From Mayamaea pseudoterrestris (Eukaryota; Bacillariophyta; Bacillariophyceae; Sellaphorales; Sellaphoraceae), in the NCBI GenBank assembly GCA_027923505.1, contig BROI01000003.1, positions 1,054,001 through 1,118,000 of the forward strand: DNA of 64,000 bases. Reading direction: 5' to 3'. Positions 56,016-64,000 of this stretch are shown here, piece after piece. The notes under the pieces are model-generated. The model saw only the letters and a list, made by a program, of their open reading frames with translations, made no database searches and was not told the DNA's origin. A program made the translations under genes and the position numbers. Position 1 is the stretch's first letter; each line of letters starts with the position of its first letter.

Positions 56016-58859
56016 TTAACTGATATACACATCTGATAATGCTTCCAATTTCTCCTCGTCCTGCTGCAACTCAGCTATCCTCAGTCGCGCCGCCTCCAGC
56101 CTTGGACTTACAGGTTTGACTTGTGTCAACGGTGAAACCTCGCTCGCAGCAACGTTGCCCGAGAAATCTCGTTCTAATATATCAGTCGTCGCTTCTGCTG
56201 CAATCTGGGACCGTTGAGGTATCCGCCTCGTGTCTCGTTCGCCGGCATCCAGCTTATCGGCTGTCAGCTTGAGCAGTTGACGCGTCAAAAGACTTCCGGT
56301 CTTGAAGACGCCGGCTCGCCGCTCCCAAATCTTTCGGGTGAGTATCGACGACAACTCGATCGACTCCTCACGCGAAATGTTCGACAGGTCGATTCCAGCA
56401 ACATTGTTTGAAAGTGCAAGCTGTCGCTGCACCAAGTCAATGAGCTTTTGCGTCGTCTCCAAAGTCTTCTCATCCAATTCATTGGTTCGGAATAATGGAC
56501 TAGTTCGCCAAAGGCCCAGTGGATCCACCACTGTTCCCAGCAACGTACGGCCAGACGGCAAGATTCCGGAACGCTCTCGAACGCGCTCAAAGATGGTTCT
56601 AGATCCGGACGCAATAATTTTGGCAAGCTGCTCCAAAAAGATTTCTTGCAGAGGCGAAGGCTCCTCCGTCAAAATCAAATCAAGAACCTTGTCGGCAATT
56701 CCTTCTAACACTTCGACGCGACGCTCCGACTCTTTGCCCAGCAACGCGCCAGAAGATGCGACCGTAAAATCACCAAAGCCTTCCACCAGCTGCTCGACGC
56801 GGTCATAGTCTACAAGGCGATTTGGATTCGACTTGTCTGGGCCAAACAGAAAGGTGTTCAACGCCGGTCCCAAATTTTGCGTATCCGTCAAGAGTCGCTG
56901 CGAAATGTATGGCAAGCACTCCTTGACGATGGAATAGTTCCTGTCGTTGGTAAGTCCAATACCTTCAAGAACACTAAAACTCTTGGCAATGTACGCAAAG
57001 TATGCCGGTAACTGAAACAAGTTTCCATCATTCTTGGCGGCCAGAGCCTGCAACTGCTCCACAACTTCATTCACATTGACCGCCGCGGCACCACCTCCCT
57101 TGCTCCACTGACTATAAATACCGGCCAAGGTTTCCACAACGCCCGAGTCTTCAATCAAGTGAGCATTCTCCTTGGCGATAAAATCCAGCAGCAGCAAGTC
57201 CCGCGGTACTTCATCATAGTCGGCGCTCACCAAGTGCGCCACATGCTCAATCAAGGTCAACTGCAGCTTGGAATCCAGTCGCGTCACCATGCCCCAATCC
57301 AAAATGCACAAGCGACCATCCGTCGTGCGCAGCAGATTGCCGGGATGCGGGTCCGCGTGCAACGCCGAAAAGCTTTCGTCCAGCAGCATGGTCAAGTACG
57401 TGTTCATGGCAATGCTGCACAAGACGGTAACATCGGCTTGGGACGACTGATCGAGCCGCTCGCCATCAATCCACTCCGTCACTAATACCTTGCGCGTCGA
57501 ATACTCCTTGACTGTTTGCGGCGCAAAGACAACGTTTGCCAATGACGTGTTGGCCACGTCTCTATTGAACGTTTCCGCGTTGGTCGCTTCCTGCTCGTAG
57601 TCGAGCTCGTCGATGAAGCCAGTGCCCCAAACATCCACCGCCGCCACAACGTCCGTGTTGAGTCGCAACACGCGCTTCAACACTGGCGCAGCCTCTCGCA
57701 CAAGATGCATGTCGAGGGCAATCTGCTCCAAAATGTGTGGCCGCTGCACCTTGATTGCCACCGACTTGTTGGAATTTTTTAGAGTTGCTTTGTAAACTTG
57801 CCCCAGCGAGGCGGCCGCAATGGGTGTGCTCGTCAATGGACTCTGCAATATTTCATCCAACGATGACAACTTCCACTCGCGCAACAGTATACTCTTGGCC
57901 GTTTCGGTGTCAAAGGCTGGCACTTGGTCCTGCAGCGTGGCTAGTCCCTTTAGATAGGCCGGCGACAATAAATCGGTGCGAATGCTCAGCGACTGACCCA
58001 CCTTGATAAAGCTTGGTCCCAGTTTCGTCAACAAATCGGCGAGTTGGTAGGCGCGGGTTTGTTCGTTGACTTCGAGTGTTTTGAATAGATAGTCACTCAG
58101 CAAACCGAGTCCAAACTGCAAGGACTGCGTGGCGATGAAACTGGCGCGCCGTAAGACTTGCAGTGGTTTTTGCCGAAAGTAGAGTCTAGCGGAGACGGGA
58201 TCGTATTGTTCCAGCGGATAGACTTGCGTGACGCGCGGTGCTTTTATGAGAGAGGATGCCACGCTTGCCAACAAGACTATGGCCAAGGTTGATGCAAGAG
58301 CCACGTCCAGCGTCTTGTAGCTTTGCAGTAGCGAGAGTGGTAAATTGTTGTTGACGCTCATGATGGTGCTGTAATCAAAACCATTGCCTGGAACATTAAG
58401 TCGTAATTGCTGCTGGAGTTGCTGCAGCTGCTCCGAAAGGTTGTTGACAAGTGACAGTTGCGACGGCGACAGTGCTTGCAGCTGATGGTTCAAATTGCTC
58501 GAAGCACTCGCCAGTAACTGCGAACTTTGCCTCTGCAGCTCCTCCAGTCTGGACACAATGTCGAGTCGCACCAACTCATTGTCGAGCGATACCAGTTTGA
58601 CTTGCAGAGACGCTTTATAAACGAAATCAGCAAGCTGCTGCTGGACTTTGTCGATTGTCGCTTGCGTCAAACCAACGTCGTTGACATGAAGTGGAGGTGG
58701 TGGAGGTGGAGGCGGAAGTGGAGGCGTGTATCTAGCGTATAGTTTAAAATGACTCCTGCTTGCCTGTCGAGGAGCAAAGCCAAATGCAATGGCGGGAAGC
58801 AATGCGAGGGCGAGTAGGCGGACGAATCGTGTCCTGCGATTCAGAGATAGCGGCAGCAT
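56016..58859 (-). CDS. Plastid ABC1/UbiB-type atypical kinase (ABC1K)
   Basis: A single exon. The start is placed at 58859 (947 residues) because the plastid leader follows at once: a hydrophobic segment ending LPAIAFG and then FAPRQASRSHFK, an ASAFAP-type signal; an in-frame ATG lies 54 bp upstream. A Pro run (PPLPPPPPPPPLH) follows the leader, then a Gln/Leu-rich coiled-coil region (about 65-155), a hydrophobic segment (about 187-205) and the kinase core: KVGQSLSIRTDLL (KxGQ, about 286), AAASLGQVYKA (Ala-rich loop, about 349), the lysine VAIKVQRP (about 370), HADPHPGNLL (catalytic loop) and LCILDWGMV (metal site). ABC1 kinases of plastids act in plastoglobules and thylakoids on prenylquinone metabolism and stress responses. 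The C-terminal 300 residues, helical and charged, have no clear match. ACGTCATC copies lie upstream. Confidence 0.93.
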   Translation of the reverse strand: MLPLSLNRRTRFVRLLALALLPAIAFGFAPRQASRSHFKLYARYTPPLPPPPPPPPLHVNDVGLTQATIDKVQQQLADFVYKASLQVKLVSLDNELVRLDIVSRLEELQRQSSQLLASASSNLNHQLQALSPSQLSLVNNLSEQLQQLQQQLRLNVPGNGFDYSTIMSVNNNLPLSLLQSYKTLDVALASTLAIVLLASVASSLIKAPRVTQVYPLEQYDPVSARLYFRQKPLQVLRRASFIATQSLQFGLGLLSDYLFKTLEVNEQTRAYQLADLLTKLGPSFIKVGQSLSIRTDLLSPAYLKGLATLQDQVPAFDTETAKSILLREWKLSSLDEILQSPLTSTPIAAASLGQVYKATLKNSNKSVAIKVQRPHILEQIALDMHLVREAAPVLKRVLRLNTDVVAAVDVWGTGFIDELDYEQEATNAETFNRDVANTSLANVVFAPQTVKEYSTRKVLVTEWIDGERLDQSSQADVTVLCSIAMNTYLTMLLDESFSALHADPHPGNLLRTTDGRLCILDWGMVTRLDSKLQLTLIEHVAHLVSADYDEVPRDLLLLDFIAKENAHLIEDSGVVETLAGIYSQWSKGGGAAAVNVNEVVEQLQALAAKNDGNLFQLPAYFAYIAKSFSVLEGIGLTNDRNYSIVKECLPYISQRLLTDTQNLGPALNTFLFGPDKSNPNRLVDYDRVEQLVEGFGDFTVASSGALLGKESERRVEVLEGIADKVLDLILTEEPSPLQEIFLEQLAKIIASGSRTIFERVRERSGILPSGRTLLGTVVDPLGLWRTSPLFRTNELDEKTLETTQKLIDLVQRQLALSNNVAGIDLSNISREESIELSSILTRKIWERRAGVFKTGSLLTRQLLKLTADKLDAGERDTRRIPQRSQIAAEATTDILERDFSGNVAASEVSPLTQVKPVSPRLEAARLRIAELQQDEEKLEALSDVYIS

Positions 58860-59065
58860 GATGAAAATAAAGATTGATGGCTCGTTCCGACGAGTTCGTC
58901 TCGCTAGCGCCAATTCTCAACACTCTATCGTCCCCTCCTTGTCCTTTACAAAGTCAATGCTTGTTATAACGAGTCAGGCAGGCAGCGATAAACTTTGGCC
59001 TCGCTCTGACTCGTCGTCGGAGAATCGAATCGTTGTTGTTGCAACGCGTTGGATGGAAACGAATG

Positions 59066-59161
59066 TGACGCGAATGACGTGTGCGCGAGGCTTAAAACGT
59101 CATCATATCGCAGCAAGAAACAAAAAAAGAATGTCATGATACGCAAAACGTCATCATATCG
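59066..59161. promoter_or_regulatory. CRE/bZIP-like motif cluster upstream of ABC1K
   Basis: Four TGACG-type sites lie 207-295 bp before the start codon: TGACGC (59066-59071), TGACGT (59075-59080) and ACGTCA (59097-59102 and 59148-59153). The last two are inside exact copies of AAAACGTCATCATATCG (59094-59110 and 59145-59161), 51 bp apart. Confidence 0.55.
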
Positions 59162-60125
59162 TAACAATGAACACGAAGGATTCTTTTGTCGCTGCGCAAT
59201 TTATGACAAACATGCAAGCCTTCGTACTTGTTGCTTCTTTTTGCTAAATTTGAACCAACACGAGTAGCGCTGTTTGAATTTATCAGGATCGTCTCCGACG
59301 CAGCCTGCGTCGGCGTTGCTAAAAATCTGGTGGTGTTCAAGTTGTCGGCTCGTCGGCTCATTTTGACCAATGACGAATCATTTTCATGTTCTTAGACTCG
59401 TCGTCGCTCCAGCAGCAGCAATGAATCATATGAGCGCAAAAGACGATTCTTTGGAGCAAGTGCTGCCGCAGACTCGTCACGCCCTTCAAGAGTCAACAAA
59501 CTTTGCTGTCAAATGCGTCAGACGCGAGGCGTTAAAAAATGGCGGTTTATATACGATATACGTCGTGACGACTGGCTCCACCGCTCGCAATGTTCCAGAA
59601 TCGTTGCGCCGTTGAGTGATCAATGGCGGCAGTCAGCGAAATGACTCTCCAATGGCGCTGCGCGCGAACGATTTTGAACGAAAAATATGACGCGTCATCT
59701 GCTTTTGCGTTCCCGCCAATTCTTGGGCGGCGTCTACGAATTTCATCACGCTCCATTCGAGCGACAAAAGAGCGGTCGATCGCCGCCGGCGTTTGCTTCA
59801 CCGTTAGATTCAAGTCGCCATGCGGTCAGCCCAGCGTTTACCGCCAAAAATGGCATCAATCTGGAGCATGCCGTTGGCTATTTGCTTGGGGCTACTTCGA
59901 AAGACGGCGAAGACGAACCAGATGATCCATGCTGCGGTGGATTGATTTTGATATTCGAGTTTTGAATCTGTAAATGGAAACGTACGAATGATACATATAA
60001 TTGTCTCTTTGATATTAGACGACCCGTCGGGTTTTCGACCATACCTATACGCAAAGTAACGAAAGGCCAACTCGACATTCTACTTCTTTGCTGACAAGGA
60101 CGAGTAATTTCGACTATGTTACCTA
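59162..60125. other. Intergenic, no gene recognised
   Basis: About 960 bp between the ABC1K upstream region and the 3' end of the GH99-like gene. Frames of 80-100 codons occur on both strands (for example plus strand 59370-59615 and 59687-59965) without domains or splice-supported extension. I see no RNA gene or repeat. Confidence 0.45.
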
Positions 60126-62110
60126 CTAGGCATTGGCCTTTTTCAAATACAAATCCGAAAAGAGCTTGGTTTTGTCAAGGTATGCGAAATCGGCAGCTTC
60201 CTCTTTCAAACCCCAGTCTCCTTCGTAATCCTTGTACGTAAAGGCGCCCCGAGACTGGCCTTGGTAAGTGTACGGTTTGATTGTGGTCGCATTCGATGGC
60301 TCAATCTGTGTTCCTTCGTGCCACTGTGATGAAATAAGGCGAGTAACATGTGTGAGTATAGGCAATGTGATAGGGTGGTTGTGCTCCGTCGCTTCCACAT
60401 GAACTTGCCTCATTGAATGACGTTATGATGACTGGATTGTTGTTGGTCTTGGAATTGATCGCCTTTTTCCAAGCGTCTTCGTATCGTTTACCATTGTTTC
60501 GCTCAATGATGGGCTTGTCGGGGTTGCTGAGTCGGGTATCGTCAAACCCGGGGCTCACTGTAAAATAAAAAATTTTGCCGGCATCCTCATAATCTTCCGC
60601 AATTTCCGGCCAGTCATCCGAGGTATCCTCTGCTGCTTCTGTTCCGTAATCATGCCCGCCAGACCACTCACCCGCTATGATCCGGTTCTGAACAAGAATA
60701 TATTAGAGTATGATATGGAATCAAGTGATGACAATCATACTATCAGTACACGTACCTCCAAATTCACGTCATGGGCAATGACAATGGGATTATACTTTGG
60801 ATCCGCATACAGCTCCTTCCAAACAATGGCCCATTCCTTCTGATTACCTTCATCGTAGGAGCGAGCGGCAAAGAACATGAACACGGGACGTCCACCGCGG
60901 CGGTACATGGCGCGGTGGCAGCCATAGGTATTGATCAAGTATTTGACATCCTCCTTGGCTGTCTGCGGCGTGCGGGTGCCCTCATTGTTGGTTTTACTGG
61001 GATCTTTGATGTAGCCACCCTTGTACGGTTCAATGTAGAAACCAACCTTGATGCCTTGGTCGTCGGCCGCATTCATCACCTTCCAAATGAGCTTGTCTTC
61101 TTCGGATCCTTGTCCCCACCAGGATACAATAATGGTGCCAATACCAGCCCGGCGAATCCACTTCATGTGCAGCTTTAACGTTTCGGAGGAGCTGGAGCTG
61201 TAGGCACCAAGGCGCGGATAAAAGGGAGACGGCAAGTCCTTGTTCAAGGGATCGTACACGCCATTGTCGTTGCCACGACCGGCAATGGCCCAGTGACGAA
61301 ACTTCTTGTCCGTTTCAAGGTTGGCGTACCATGGGTAGTAGAATGTCTGTGTGTTTAAACGAAAGCGAGGCGATGACGGGTCACGTGAGTCAACAAGTTA
61401 CATTTGTATGACGGTTGACAAAGTTACCTCTTATATACCACACTCACCTGAATATTGTCTCGTTCATTCTCGATTCCCAATCCGCAGCGTCCCTGACATC
61501 CGCCGTTGCACGAGACGCACTGCGCGCTGCAGCAAGAAGACGAAGTCGAACACTCGCGCCCACTACCTAAACAAGTTTTGGGCCGACACTGCTTGCGGCC
61601 ACTGCTGGTGCGGGCGCAAGTGAAACCGAGGCAGCAGTCGCCCCGCGTGCCGCCGCATGGTTTCGTGTTGCCTTGGCAAGTGGATGATGATGAAGTAATG
61701 GGAAGGCAGTAGCCATTCTTGTTGGCGGTCAAGGCGTTGGTGGCGAGGCGGTTGTTGCGGTTTCGTCTACGACGGCGACGACGACGACGAGTGCGGCGGT
61801 GCTGGTTGTCACTTTCTTCCGTTTTGACATGAGATTTAAGTCGCATCTTCGTCTTGTCGCTTTCGTCATCAATACTCGTTTCCATTTTCATGCTGCGACG
61901 CGTCTGATTGGTGGCAGCATCCTCCGCCGTCCACCACCACGGCATTTCCCCGACCAGTTCCAAGCGCGAATGCAAGTCCACCTGCTGCATGTAGCTTTCG
62001 TAGTCACCAGACGTTGCCAATGTCATCAAGTCGGCGCGCACGCCATTGAAATGGCAAAGGACGACGAGAGCGATGGGCAGCAGGAAACATTTCGTGAACA
62101 AGCTCATCAT
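60126..62110 (-). CDS. GH99-like glycosidase (endo-alpha-mannosidase type) with Cys-rich N-terminus, secreted
   Basis: Exons 62110-61448, 61346-60756, 60687-60409 and 60323-60126; introns of 101, 68 and 85 bp; 576 residues. The third intron begins GCAAGT, a GC-AG intron. A signal peptide (SLFTKCFLLPIALVVLCHFNGVRA) is followed by a hydrophilic stretch with a long Arg run (RTRRRRRRRRRNRNN) and a disulfide-rich module of about 14 cysteines in 75 residues (YCLP ... CCLGFTCA ... CSTSSSCCSAQC). The catalytic part has FYYPWYANLE, IIVSWWGQGSE, GFYIEPYKGG, and IITSFNE plus WHEGTQIEPS at the third junction; the two glutamates of E-W-H-E match the catalytic pair of GH99. GH99 enzymes cleave internal alpha-1,2-mannosidic bonds in N-glycans or mannans. 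The Cys-rich addition may bind polysaccharide; that is a guess. Confidence 0.87.
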
Positions 62111-62798
62111 GGTGTTGCAGAAGATTCCAAATACTTTATGAAAAACAATGGCTTTCAAAAGACACGAGACGATTTAATGAAGTCTGCAGGGATTGTGAAA
62201 GCGAGCGGCAATATTATCTTGTGAGCTCGATAAGCAGGCAGCAAGTTTCATTTTTGACTCCAGTGAATGAAACCATGCCGAAATGGAGACGTCGTGTGCT
62301 TTTCATGATCGAAAGGTTGCACGGAGCGCCAGCTCGGTCGTGTCAAGAATCAATGTAACCAATGAAAATCGGCTACGTAGACTTCCACCATGTGCTCAGT
62401 ATCAATTATCAATTTTCATTGGTTAAAAATTGACACTTGATGGAAGCTAGCAATCGTACCAAAATGCTCAAAGTGTCATGCCTTCCAAAAACTGTTCCAT
62501 GCCTGCCGGCAGGAGCAAACATGCGCCAACAGCCTGGCCTTTGGTCATTGATCCTCTTGAAGATGTTATTGATGATATGGAACGACGCATCATCCGCGGA
62601 GTAAACGTTGGAGTAAAAAAATGTCCGACGAGTGTGACCGGCAAGCCAAATCCTAGATACCAAAACGTCATCTCCTCGCATCGGGAATGACGACGAAGGT
62701 TCGTTCGTCCAATGTTTACTGCCATGGGAAAATGTTCGTTCGCTTCGTCTGCCATTGAAACTACGACAGCATGACTGACTCGTGCAGTCAATCTGGTT
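62111..62798. other. GH99 5' region and intergenic
   Basis: No gene is called. An inverted repeat, AACCAATGAAAAT (62357-62369) and ATTTTCATTGGTT (62412-62424), has a 42-bp spacer and could be a small transposon end or a hairpin. AAAACGTCATC lies at 62662-62672, about 550 bp before the GH99 start. A plus-strand frame at 62478-62690 has no recognisable domain. Confidence 0.45.
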
Positions 62799-63738
62799 GT
62801 GTATATGTGTATGGTTGCTGCTGGCTTTGGCATTGCCAATGGTTTACTGCCAAGCCCTGCAACGTTCGATCCAATTTCTTGTGTTCCGCCGACGAGCAGC
62901 ATTGGAACATTATCGTCTCATCTTGCCAGCAGCGGCAGCATCTTTGACTTTGATGAACATGACAGCGCGTTGGAGTATCTACTGCTACACCAGACTCACC
63001 AAGCCGCTCCCGCATTCAACGACTGGCCCATGGCGCAAGGCGCAAGTGGCTTTGTTGACATTTTGCAAAAGTCTAATGAGTTCGCCACGTTCCGGTACTT
63101 TTTCGAGCACTCGCTGGACGTACACGACAAAGGAATCCAGCAAAAGATGAAGTAGACGTTGGCCACCACGTGATGAGCATTCCAGAAATCATGAAATACA
63201 TTCGACACGCCACGCAACTATCGTCTCGCCGCGGTATGGCCGATTTGCTGGACCCCCTCCATGATCCGTTCCAACCAAACGAGCCGCCGGAGACAGTATG
63301 GTCTGTTGGTGCTAGCGCACACGCACCATGGCCAAAGTGCATGACGGACGATGTTCTAATGCAATCCAGTGGTCGCGTTACACATTCAGCGATCCAAAGT
63401 CGCGCACCATGCGTTGGAGCAACTCACCAACCGTACACTGACACCACTGGAGGACCGTTAATCGTGATGGAAGGATTTGGAGCCGCACTTGCTACTTGGT
63501 GCGACGGAAACACTCACCGTTCATTGCCCAAGCCGTCAATCCCTTTGAAGTTTACGACGTAATGACGCTTGACACGGAGCATGGCATGATTGTACATCGT
63601 CGTGGCTTTCGCCTTTTCGTTGGCTCTCAAAAAAAAAAGTCGGCGTTCGCGACAAACGAAGCGTTTGGCAAACGATATGCATCCGACGTGCAAAGGAGAC
63701 GACCATCAATGGATCGTTGCAAGCAACGAAAGTCGTAA
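62799..63738 (+). pseudogene. Frame-broken coding-like stretch, unknown function
   Basis: Three plus-strand frames follow one another with protein-like composition: 62799-63155 (hydrophobic start, then DFDEHDSALEYLLLHQTHQ and FVDILQKSNEFATFRYFFEH), 63155-63562 (SIPEIMKYIRHATQL, PFQPNEPPETVWSVGASAHA, GGPLIVMEGFGAALATWCDG) and about 63496-63738 (PFEVYDVMTLDTEHGMIVHR). The frame changes near 63145 and 63500 have no plausible GT-AG intron, so a decayed gene or sequencing errors are the simplest readings. I recognise no family. An alternative is that none of it is coding. Confidence 0.35.
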
Positions 63739-64000
63739 AAGCATTATTTTTACGGAATTGGGAGCCTTTTGGACGCCGCGAAGCTGATTGCAGCTTGCCG
63801 GTGTCATTCTTCGGCCGTGATGTAGGGAGCAAGAATGTCACTAGTACATAAGAATGCGAGTAAATGCAGTTGCTGACGCAAAATAACTTTCGGCTACTTT
63901 GAATATTAATAGTGGCAGTTTCACAAAACCTTCGCCTTTCTTCGCTCACGAAAGACAAGGTTGCACAGCTCGACAACCACTCGTTCTCTATTTAAAGATA
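63739..64000. other. Right edge of window, nothing recognised
   Basis: About 260 bp without a gene call; a neighbouring gene may begin beyond the edge. Confidence 0.4.

Noticed and set aside
1-64000. tRNA, rRNA or snRNA genes
   Set aside because: I looked for tRNA B-box-like strings and found only chance matches such as GGTTTCGATCC within the Gypsy LTR, with no cloverleaf around it.

Overview
The window looks like nuclear DNA of a diatom or a close photosynthetic stramenopile. The evidence is: several proteins begin with a signal peptide followed by F or W in an ASAFAP-like context (plastid import through a secondary-plastid membrane system); introns are few and short (68-179 bp), mostly GT-AG with one GC-AG; large intronless LRR membrane proteins carry Pro/Thr-rich stalks; there is an alpha-carbonic anhydrase of algal type; and Copia and Gypsy elements are abundant. 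I cannot fix the species.

Layout. 1-4.4 kb: coding part of a Copia element that runs off the left edge. 5-10.6 kb: a secreted GH20 beta-hexosaminidase, an LRR protein, and a secreted P-loop NTPase of a Crinkler/RHS-like type. 10.6-19.6 kb: old Copia relics on both strands. 19.6-31.7 kb: a second Crinkler/RHS-like NTPase gene on the minus strand, split at its P-loop by a young Gypsy element (405-bp LTRs with one visible difference, 4-bp target duplication CACC). 32-46 kb: a dense host block, much of it in divergent pairs: an HEAAH (M41-like) plastid membrane protein, two paralogous Cys-rich surface proteins sharing an intron position, cytochrome-b5 reductase and plastid glycerol-3-phosphate acyltransferase head to head, an LMBR1-like membrane protein, and an alpha-carbonic anhydrase. 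46.9-55.8 kb: a divergent pair of LRR membrane proteins, one carrying a cytoplasmic MYND zinc finger. 56-62 kb: a plastid ABC1/UbiB kinase and a secreted GH99-like enzyme. 62.8-63.7 kb: a frame-broken coding-like stretch.

How the genes relate. Wall and glycan degradation (GH20, GH99), surface sensing or adhesion (LRR and Cys-rich proteins), plastid lipid and quinone biology (GPAT, b5 reductase, ABC1K) and inorganic carbon use (carbonic anhydrase) are represented. The octamer ACGTCATC (containing the bZIP/CRE core) occurs seven times in 5' regions, including a pair spaced 21 bp before the carbonic anhydrase, and a 17-bp version is shared by the carbonic anhydrase and ABC1 kinase promoters. The most unusual content is the pair of Crinkler/RHS-like genes with secretory or plastid-style N-termini. 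Splice sites, domain calls and start choices were made by eye; nothing was searched against a database.
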